Part shown: positions 1 through 4,905 of the stretch, one piece after another
Layout of the letters: the number at the start of each line of letters is the position of its first letter
How positions within the stretch are numbered: the stretch's first letter is position 1
Program-made: the position numbers and the translations under genes
Notes under the pieces: model-generated
The model's database searches: none
What the model was told of the DNA's origin: nothing
Seen by the model: the letters and a program-made list of their open reading frames with translations, nothing else
From: JAUWQU01 sp964605095
Lineage (GTDB): Bacteria > Planctomycetota > Phycisphaerae > SM23-33
DNA length: 7,099 nt
Reading direction: 5' to 3'
Assembly (NCBI GenBank): GCA_964605095.1
Contig: CAZSBS010000253.1
Span: 1 to 7,099 of the forward strand

Positions 1-45
1 ATCCTTCTGGACGAAAGCGGGCAGGTAGTCTGGAAGGCTCCTTAG
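1..45 (+). CDS. C-terminal fragment of an unidentified protein (partial at window edge)
   Basis: Read from base 1 the plus strand gives 14 codons, ILLDESGQVVWKAP, then TAG at 43-45. The pattern 'LDESGQVVW' resembles the strand-turn-strand blades of PQQ/WD-type beta-propellers or arylsulfotransferase-like proteins (LDxxGxVVW), so this may be the last blade of such a protein. It would converge on the minus-strand nitroreductase, which ends at 195. Fourteen residues are too few for a family call, and the open frame could be chance. The sequence left of the window would settle it. Confidence 0.3.
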   Translation: MLLDESGQVVWKAP

Positions 46-194
46 AGCGTACCAAAGACGCCCCTGGGTCCAAAATGCGGCGAATTGCCCCTTAACCGTC
101 TACGGTCACGCTCAGCCAGTTGATTGCCGGGACGTGCCGGAGGTTCACGAGCCCAACACGACCAGCTCCCACATTCGTGACGCTCAGGTTAACT

Positions 195-926
195 CTACGC
201 CGGATAACCCACAGTCTGGGCGAAGAGCACGCGCTGGTCCGGCCGCAGGTTCAGATCCTTGGTCAGGCCAGGCTTGTCGCAATTGTGGAACCAGGCCGCC
301 AGGCCCTGCGAGGCGGCGAACAGATAGACGTTGCCCGCTATGAGGCCCGTGCCCACGAAATAGTAGGATTTCTGGATCTCCGCGTCCTTCAAGCCCGGCT
401 CCTGAAACTGGGCCTTGGCGAATTTGGCGATGTCTGCCACGTAAATGAGCCTCACCGGGGCCGTAGCGCCACTGCCCCGCCGGCCGCGACCGACCTTCGC
501 GCGAAGGTCACCCTCCACCACGGGAGTCAAACAGTGCTTGACCGCCTCGTAAAGGTACACGCCTTCGGGCAGGGCGACGTAAATATCAATCTCCTGCGAG
601 TTGCTCGCCGAGGCGGCCGTTCTACCTATTCTTCCTCGGGGTTCATTCTCCCGATTCACCCCGAAGGCCGCCCAGAGCAGGTTCGACAGCACCTGCGGGG
701 GCAGTTGCTTGTCGCTGATGGTGCGCGTGGTCTTCCTGTCCAGCAGCGACGCCAGCACGGACTTGCCGCCGTCGGTATTGGGTTTGACCAATGCGATAGG
801 CTCCAGGCGACCTGCGGGGTTCGGGGTCATGGCGCCGGCCGAGGGGAGGTCTTCAGCCAGGCTGGAGGCGGTGGCGACCATCGCGGCGATTGCCGGCACG
901 GCCTTCAAGAGCTCTCTTCGGTTCAT
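195..926 (-). CDS. Exported SagB/ThcOx-type nitroreductase family flavoprotein
   Basis: The 243-residue product looks like a nitroreductase-fold, FMN-dependent oxidoreductase of the SagB/ThcOx-like group. The segment around residues 63-93 (DRKTTRTIS, then LSNLLWAAFGVNR) is the typical FMN-phosphate-binding and helix region. GRTAASASNSQEIDIYVA (101-118) is the family's GRTAPSAxNxQ signature, and the protein ends in the usual QTVGYP. The substrate is unknown; the family uses NAD(P)H or peptide/azoline substrates. The N-terminus (NRRELLKAVPAIAAMVATASSLAED) has a twin-arginine-like RRELLK followed by a hydrophobic stretch and a possible cleavage near SLA/ED, suggesting Tat export of a cofactor-loaded protein. 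The ATG at 926 is preferred over an upstream ATG at 1013 because GAGGAG lies just before it and the signal starts there. It lies 93 bases downstream of the metallo-hydrolase gene on the same strand and may be co-transcribed. The true substrate cannot be inferred. Confidence 0.88.
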   Translation of the reverse strand: MNRRELLKAVPAIAAMVATASSLAEDLPSAGAMTPNPAGRLEPIALVKPNTDGGKSVLASLLDRKTTRTISDKQLPPQVLSNLLWAAFGVNRENEPRGRIGRTAASASNSQEIDIYVALPEGVYLYEAVKHCLTPVVEGDLRAKVGRGRRGSGATAPVRLIYVADIAKFAKAQFQEPGLKDAEIQKSYYFVGTGLIAGNVYLFAASQGLAAWFHNCDKPGLTKDLNLRPDQRVLFAQTVGYPA

Positions 927-974
927 ATGGTTCTCCTCATCTCTAACTGCACATGATGCAATCGCGGCTTCAAC

Positions 975-1013
975 TTCACAAGGACACGCGGTCTGGCTAT
1001 TCACAAGGGACAC
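975..1013. repeat. Pair of near-identical 13/14-base direct repeats between the two minus-strand genes
   Basis: TTCACAAGGACAC at 975-987 recurs as TTCACAAGGGACAC at 1000-1013, differing only by one inserted G, with 25 bases start to start. Both copies lie in the 93-base gap between the metallo-hydrolase stop and the nitroreductase start. The spacing of roughly two and a half helical turns would suit paired binding of a regulator, or the repeat could be a slippage duplication. No regulator is known; function is inference. Confidence 0.55.
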
Positions 1014-1019
1014 AGCCCT

Positions 1020-1754
1020 CTATGGCAGCGGCAACACGCGGACCTCGATGGCCTTTTCGTCGGCCAAGAGCTTCTTCACCTCGGCCGGGTCCGATTTGCC
1101 CTGGTGATATGGGTAGAGGATCTTAGGCTTGAACGCTCGGGCTGCGTCGGCGGCCTCCTTGGGCGGCATCGTGTATGGCAGGTTGATGGGCAGGAAGGCG
1201 ATGTCGATGTCCTTCAGCGCCTTCATTTCCGGCGTGCCCTCAGTGTCGCCGGCCACGTATACCCGCTTGTCGCCGAAGATCAGGATGTAGCCGTTGTCCT
1301 TCCGGTCTTTGGGATGGAATCTAAGCCGGTCCGGCGTGATGTTATAGGCCGGTATGGCCTCGACGGTGATGTCCAGGACCTTTTTGTTCTGGCCGACTTC
1401 GATCGTCTCGCCGAAGCCCGCCTTCTTGACTGACGAAGCATTGGCGAAGATGAGCGTCGAATCCTTCTTGATCTGGTCAATGACCTTGGGGTTCAGATGG
1501 TCGCCGTGCTCATGGGTGATGAAGATGGCGTCGGCCTTGGGCATTCTGTCCCACTCGGCCTCGCCGGCTGGGTCCACGTAATACTGCTTGCCCTTGAACT
1601 CGAAGCGAATGGCCGAGTGGTTAATGGGCTGGATTGTCAAGTTCCCTGCCGATGTCTTTTCCACCGCGACGTTGATATCCGCGGGCGACGAGGGGGTCTG
1701 GGTCGTCAGCGACATGGCGGCCATTGCCGCCAAGGTTAGCATGCATGTGTTCAT
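1020..1754 (-). CDS. Exported metallo-beta-lactamase-fold hydrolase (UlaG-like, COG2220 type)
   Basis: The 244-residue product carries the zinc-binding motif of the metallo-beta-lactamase superfamily, THEHGDHLNP, with H81, H83, D85 and H86. D170 (AGDTEG) and H217 (PYHQG) complete the usual metal-ligand set. The early NHSAIRFEFKGKQYYVDP (45-62) is the first beta-strand pair typical of UlaG-like/UPF0173-like single-domain hydrolases. Members hydrolyse phosphoester or lactone bonds; the substrate here is unknown. The N-terminus (MNTCMLTLAAMAAMSL) is a hydrophobic export-signal-like stretch. The start at 1754 has GGAG about 7 bases upstream. A competing ATG at 1790 has AGAGG 6 bases upstream and would add RRTSWRIR, a positively charged n-region that makes a better signal peptide, so the true start is uncertain. 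The longer reading to 1934 is unlikely. The gene is first in a probable two-gene minus-strand unit with the nitroreductase. Confidence 0.88.
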   Translation of the reverse strand: MNTCMLTLAAMAAMSLTTQTPSSPADINVAVEKTSAGNLTIQPINHSAIRFEFKGKQYYVDPAGEAEWDRMPKADAIFITHEHGDHLNPKVIDQIKKDSTLIFANASSVKKAGFGETIEVGQNKKVLDITVEAIPAYNITPDRLRFHPKDRKDNGYILIFGDKRVYVAGDTEGTPEMKALKDIDIAFLPINLPYTMPPKEAADAARAFKPKILYPYHQGKSDPAEVKKLLADEKAIEVRVLPLP

Positions 1755-2087
1755 TCTGATTCTCCAGGATGTTCGCCGGCCTGCAGCCATTGCGGGCCTC
1801 TTGCGCATTATCCTATCCCGTTGGCAAGCCTCGTGCACATTACAAACATCCGCAACCGACCGGCTCTTGGGCAAGACGCGGGTCTTTCTAAGTGGCGGAC
1901 CTTTCTGCTCCTCTTCCTGGGCCATGCGCGCCATCGCCGGCCGAAGTACCAGGCCTCGGCCCCCGCTGCCCAGAAGGCGGTTTAGCTCATTCTCCTCACA
2001 GAATCGAAAACGGAGAGAATACCCAACCCGAAACCGACTACCGTTAAACCTACTGGCCCATCACTGTCGGATTCGGTATGATGCCAC

Positions 2088-2149
2088 AGCCTCGGCGTGC
2101 GCGGCAAACAGCGGTCTCCCCCCTCCGCTCGTTTGCCCCCGCCGAGGCT
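2088..2149. repeat. Large imperfect hairpin (62 bases, 22 paired positions)
   Basis: The outer arms AGCCTCGGCG (2088-2097) and CGCCGAGGCT (2140-2149) are perfect reverse complements. Inside them GGCAAAC (2103-2109) pairs with GTTTGCC (2131-2137), and AGCGG (2110-2114) pairs with CCGCT (2125-2129) across a single bulged C (2130). The loop is a pyrimidine-rich 10-mer (2115-2124). The plus-strand 3' side runs straight into TATATTATT, which is AT-rich but not a clean U-run. It could be an imperfect terminator for an unseen plus-strand transcript, a leader structure or operator upstream of the methyltransferase (84 bases before its ATG), or a dispersed palindromic element. Confidence 0.75.
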
Positions 2150-2156
2150 ATATTAT
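2149..2156 (+). promoter_or_regulatory. Possible -10 element for the methyltransferase gene
   Basis: TATATTAT contains two overlapping hexamers, TATATT and TATTAT, each matching five of six TATAAT positions, about 77 bases before the ATG. No good TTGACA-like -35 lies 16-18 bases upstream, where the hairpin arm sits instead. If real, the promoter would rely on an activator or a non-housekeeping sigma factor, and the hairpin DNA could be an operator. This is a weak call. Confidence 0.22.
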
Positions 2157-2232
2157 TGGTCGCATGAGAGTCCTGCAGGACCGACTAAACAACCCCGGCC
2201 CTTGCAGAGGACGGTACCAGGAGCAAGCGAGC

Positions 2233-2976
2233 ATGGCCCAGACATACCGAAGTGAGGATTGCGAACAATACCGCATGGAGTATGACAAGCCGCACCGCGA
2301 GTTGGAGGCGCCCGAGCGGGAGATCGCCGTGGTGGACGAGGCCCTGTCGGTCCTGGTGGCCGAGGGCATCCTGCCGCACGCGCGGTACGACCACGAGAAG
2401 ATGCTCGCCCACCGCAAGGCGGTGCGCCAGATGTTCGAGATTCCCTGGACAGCCATCACGCCTCGGATGCAGCGGCTGCTGTACGCCATCAACGCCATTG
2501 TCCGGCCGGCGAACATGATCGCCGCAGGCGTGTTCTGTGGAAACACCTTCATCTCCAATGCTGGGGCAGCAGTCGGACCCGGCGCGTGTTATCAGGCAAA
2601 GCAGCTTCTGGGCGTGGAGATCGACCCGGAGAAGGCCGTCCTGGCGGAGCGGAACGTGCGGAAGATCGACCCGACCGGCATAGCCCAGGTACTGGCCGAG
2701 GATGCCATCGAAACCGCACGGAGCTTTCCCGAGCCGATCGACCTGTTGTACTTGGACGCCGATGGCACGCCCGAACAGGGCAAGGGCGTCTACCTGACGA
2801 TTCTCCAGGCCGCCTGGGACCGCATACGCCCGGGTTGCGTGGTGCTCGCACACAACAGCTTCAACTGCGCCAAGCGCCTGGAGCAATACCTGAGCTTTGT
2901 CCGCGACCCGGCCAACATGCGTGCCAGCGTCAACGTCCTGCTGGATTGCGAGGGCCTGGAGGTTTCAGTACGCTGA
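2233..2976 (+). CDS. Class I SAM-dependent methyltransferase-like protein (O-methyltransferase type)
   Basis: The 247-residue product has a Rossmann-type methyltransferase layout. An N-terminal helical segment (about 20-90) is followed by a nucleotide-binding region MIAAGVFCGNTFISNAGA (95-112) in the motif I position. LLGVEIDPEKAVLAERN (125-141) has the acidic residues that typically bind the SAM ribose. LLYLDADG (171-178) and RIRPGCVVLAHNSFN (197-211) correspond to motifs IV-V of YrrM/COG4122-like O-methyltransferases, where Asp residues often coordinate a metal. The motif I glycines are fewer than in the classical GxGxG, so SAM binding is likely but not certain. No signal peptide is visible, so it should be cytoplasmic. 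The ATG at 2233 is chosen because AGGAG (2219-2223) lies 9 bases upstream; an in-frame ATG at 2164 lacks such support. It is transcribed divergently from the hydrolase pair. The substrate is unknown. Confidence 0.8.
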   Translation: MAQTYRSEDCEQYRMEYDKPHRELEAPEREIAVVDEALSVLVAEGILPHARYDHEKMLAHRKAVRQMFEIPWTAITPRMQRLLYAINAIVRPANMIAAGVFCGNTFISNAGAAVGPGACYQAKQLLGVEIDPEKAVLAERNVRKIDPTGIAQVLAEDAIETARSFPEPIDLLYLDADGTPEQGKGVYLTILQAAWDRIRPGCVVLAHNSFNCAKRLEQYLSFVRDPANMRASVNVLLDCEGLEVSVR

Positions 2977-2980
2977 AACC
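2961..2980 (+). other. Perfect 8-bp hairpin enclosing the methyltransferase stop codon
   Basis: GGTTTCAG (2961-2968) and CTGAAACC (2973-2980) are exact reverse complements around the tetraloop TACG, a UNCG-type loop sequence. The TGA stop (2974-2976) lies in the 3' arm. No T-run follows, so it is not a canonical intrinsic terminator; it may protect the mRNA 3' end or be part of a factor-dependent terminator. The scaffold gap starts 31 bases later, so what comes next is unknown. Confidence 0.6.
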
Positions 2981-3011
2981 ACGACGCTGGCACGTAGCAA
3001 TCCTGTTCCGC

Positions 3012-3111
3012 NNNNNNNNNNNNNNNNNNNNNNNNNNNNNNNNNNNNNNNNNNNNNNNNNNNNNNNNNNNNNNNNNNNNNNNNNNNNNNNNNNNNNNNNN
3101 NNNNNNNNNNN
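3012..3111. other. Scaffold gap: exactly 100 N
   Basis: The run of N has the round length that assemblers insert for a gap of unknown size. The distance between the methyltransferase and the glycosidase is therefore not known, and the two sides may not be neighbours if the scaffold join is wrong. Confidence 0.99.
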
Positions 3112-3112
3112 G

Positions 3113-3178
3113 GGCTGGGTAGAATTGCTCAATAAGCCGTTGGTAGCCGTGGATGCGAGGTCATCCGGGTACCCTTAG
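3113..3178 (+). CDS. Possible C-terminal remnant of a gene lost in the gap
   Basis: From the first bases after the gap one plus frame reads GWVELLNKPLVAVDARSSGYP and stops at TAG 3176-3178, 30 bases before the glycosidase ATG. The composition is protein-like (balanced hydrophobic and charged residues) and the spacing would suit an upstream gene in the same operon. Twenty-one residues give no family and the frame may be chance. Closing the gap would settle it. Confidence 0.2.
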   Translation, partial: GWVELLNKPLVAVDARSSGYP

Positions 3179-3208
3179 CCGACAGAAGCCTCCTTACCAG
3201 GTGAGAAC

Positions 3209-4618
3209 ATGGAGAGGCAAGCGGTATTTGCATATTGTGCTGCCGTCCTACAGCTTATGTCGCTTGCGGGATGCAGCGAAGCCGTGGCAGACACGAAGAT
3301 CGTTACGCACCCGGCCCCCAAAGGCGAGACGTTATCCACGGACTTCCAGGTAACCGCGGGAGGAAAGGAACTGGCCGTCTATGCTGCACGTACGCTCGAC
3401 CCGCCCTTCGCAGACAAGCGGGAGGACCATGGCGGGCCGTACTCGTTCGCAAACTTCGACATGGCCGGGAAGGTTGCCGTGCGGATCGTGGCTAAGAGGT
3501 CGCTCCGTAATGTCGTGATCCGACCACAGTCCTACGGCGTCAAGCCCGTACTCGGGGACGACCACACACTGACACTGATACTCGATAGGCCTCGCAAGCT
3601 CAGCATCGAGCCGGATGGCAAGAACAGCCCCCTGCTGCTCTTCGCCAATCCCCTTGAGACCGACGTTCCGAAGATGGGCGACCCGAACCTCAAGTTCTTC
3701 GGCCCCGGCATGCACAAACCAGGCAAGATCACCCTGGGGAGCGGGCAGACGCTCTACCTGGCCGGTGGAGCCGTGGTCAAAGCCGAAGTCCTCGCGACCG
3801 GCAACAGGATCCGCATCTGCGGGCGCGGCATCTTGGACGGGTCGGACTGGGTATGGCGCACGGGGCCGGTGGGCAACCTGATCGCGATCCGCAACAGCAC
3901 GGACGTCGAGATCAGCGGCATCACGCTGCGCGGCTCGCCGCACTGGACGATCGTGCCCACGGACTGTCGCAAGGTGACGATCCGGAACGTGAAGATCTGC
4001 AACTCCCGCGTCCAGAACGACGATGGGATTAACCCCTGCAACTCCCAGGATGTGTTGATCACGGACTGCTTCATTCGCAGCGATGACGACTGCGTGGCGA
4101 TGAAGGGGCTGGACCTCCGCGGAGCCGGCAGCAACGTGGAGAATATCACCGTCGAGAAGAGCATCCTCTGGTGCGACCGTGCTCGCGTGTTCCTTCTGGG
4201 CCACGAAAGCCGGGCCGCGTTCATGCGGAACGTGACGTTGCGGGATCTGGATATCGTGCATTTCTCGATGACCGCTTTCCTGCTGGAGCCGGGCGAGGAC
4301 ATGCGGCTGGAGAACATCACGATCGAGAATGTGCGAATCCATGGCGAAGGGCAGCGAGAACTGGCTCGCCTTCGGCCTGTGGTGAACCAGTACATGCGCA
4401 AGAAGACGCCCGGCTTCATCCGCAACGTGCGGTTCAAGGACATCCAGGTGCAGGGAAAGGACGGGTCCTACCTGGTGCAACTGATGGGTGCGGACGACGA
4501 GCACGATGTCCAGGATGTGATGTTTGACAACGTGTCGGTTGGGAACGAGAGATTGACGCGAGGATCCAGTCGACTTTACATCGGAAAGTACGTGGATAAG
4601 GTACGCTTCGGCAGATAG
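3209..4618 (+). CDS. GH28-type right-handed beta-helix glycosidase, putative lipoprotein
   Basis: The 469-residue product resembles polygalacturonase-clan enzymes (GH28, with some likeness to GH49). Residues 1-22 form a hydrophobic signal ending in the lipobox SLAGC, so Cys22 is probably lipidated. Residues 45-165 form a beta-rich accessory domain, containing GPYSFANFDMAGKVAV and VVIRPQSYGV. From about 170 a pectate-lyase-like beta-helix begins (LYLAGGAVVKAEV, ICGRGILDGS, ISGITLRGSPHWTI). NDDGIN (270-275) and SDDDC (291-295) match the NTD and DD motifs that carry the catalytic aspartates of GH28. GHES (331-334) replaces GHG, and no clear RIK motif follows, so specificity may differ from polygalacturonase. 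The ATG is preceded by AGGTGAG (3199-3205). The next gene is a secreted LamG protein on the same strand, suggesting a shared carbohydrate substrate, plausibly a pectin-like or algal polysaccharide. Confidence 0.85.
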   Translation: MERQAVFAYCAAVLQLMSLAGCSEAVADTKIVTHPAPKGETLSTDFQVTAGGKELAVYAARTLDPPFADKREDHGGPYSFANFDMAGKVAVRIVAKRSLRNVVIRPQSYGVKPVLGDDHTLTLILDRPRKLSIEPDGKNSPLLLFANPLETDVPKMGDPNLKFFGPGMHKPGKITLGSGQTLYLAGGAVVKAEVLATGNRIRICGRGILDGSDWVWRTGPVGNLIAIRNSTDVEISGITLRGSPHWTIVPTDCRKVTIRNVKICNSRVQNDDGINPCNSQDVLITDCFIRSDDDCVAMKGLDLRGAGSNVENITVEKSILWCDRARVFLLGHESRAAFMRNVTLRDLDIVHFSMTAFLLEPGEDMRLENITIENVRIHGEGQRELARLRPVVNQYMRKKTPGFIRNVRFKDIQVQGKDGSYLVQLMGADDEHDVQDVMFDNVSVGNERLTRGSSRLYIGKYVDKVRFGR

Positions 4619-4659
4619 CCTTCCACGATGCGATGACCCAGCTCCCGGAGAATATGCCG

Positions 4660-4699
4660 CCGCGGCTTCCGAAGCCATGTTCGGTCTGTTGAGCCGCGG
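4660..4699 (+). other. Compound hairpin downstream of the glycosidase gene
   Basis: CCGCGGCT (4660-4667) pairs perfectly with AGCCGCGG (4692-4699). Nested inside, CCGAA (4669-4673) pairs with TTCGG (4680-4684). An alternative short stem, GGCTT (4664-4668) with AAGCC (4672-4676), would exclude both, so two conformations are possible. It starts 42 bases after the glycosidase stop and lies in the 287-base spacer before the LamG gene. No T-run follows. It may be a processing or stability element, or a factor-dependent terminator. The rest of the spacer shows no recognisable gene; a TTGACA at 4749-4754 has no usable -10. Confidence 0.45.
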
Positions 4700-4905
4700 A
4701 TAGAAGTTGAACCGCTGCCACGCAGGAAGCCACTGCGAAGATTCCGTCTTGACACGGCGACGTTTCTCCCAGAAGGTCATGTGGCACCAGGCAGAGGTAG
4801 CCGGCCCCGCCTGCGGCGCATAGTGATTGAGCCGTCAAGGTGGCCGAAGTTTGCGGCGCTCACGAATTATCATGACTGACAAAGAATTGGAAGAGGTGCA
4901 TTCAG

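Larger units (their letters stand above)
1755..2232. other. 478-base divergent intergenic region
   Basis: This stretch separates the minus-strand metallo-hydrolase from the plus-strand methyltransferase. An open plus frame runs through it in phase with the methyltransferase, but its residue content is Arg/Ser/Pro-rich and unlike a folded protein, so I treat it as non-coding. It holds the large hairpin at 2088-2149, a TATATTAT stretch at 2149-2156, and a weaker inverted repeat (GGCCGA 1939-1944 with TCGGCC 1956-1961). The octamer GCCTCGGC occurs at 1953-1960 and 2089-2096, and inverted at 2141-2148. On the minus strand a GATAAT-like hexamer (1812-1807) lies upstream of the alternative hydrolase start, but no matching -35 is evident. 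No tRNA-like structure was seen. Confidence 0.6.

Noticed and set aside
120..956. Long plus-strand frame opposite the nitroreductase
   Set aside because: It is antisense to a clearly recognisable nitroreductase and its translation has no family-like features.
1989..2020. Short inverted repeat ATTCTC/GAGAAT with a 20-base loop
   Set aside because: A 6-bp stem with such a long loop is within chance expectation.
1588..2232. Open plus-strand frame extending the methyltransferase by over 200 residues upstream
   Set aside because: It overlaps the metallo-hydrolase gene, is Arg/Ser/Pro-rich without domain-like pattern, and the ATG at 2233 has its own good ribosome-binding site. The frame is open because GC-rich sequence is poor in stops.
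4749..4777. Consensus TTGACA as a -35 for the LamG gene
   Set aside because: The region 16-18 bases downstream (AGAAGGTC) has no resemblance to a -10 element.
3332..4780. 482-residue minus-strand frame opposite the GH28-type gene
   Set aside because: It is a His/Val/Arg-rich antisense shadow of a well-supported glycosidase gene.
4637..4878. Open plus frame across the spacer between the glycosidase and LamG genes
   Set aside because: It has no start codon with a ribosome-binding site and an Arg/Pro-rich composition typical of non-coding GC-rich DNA.
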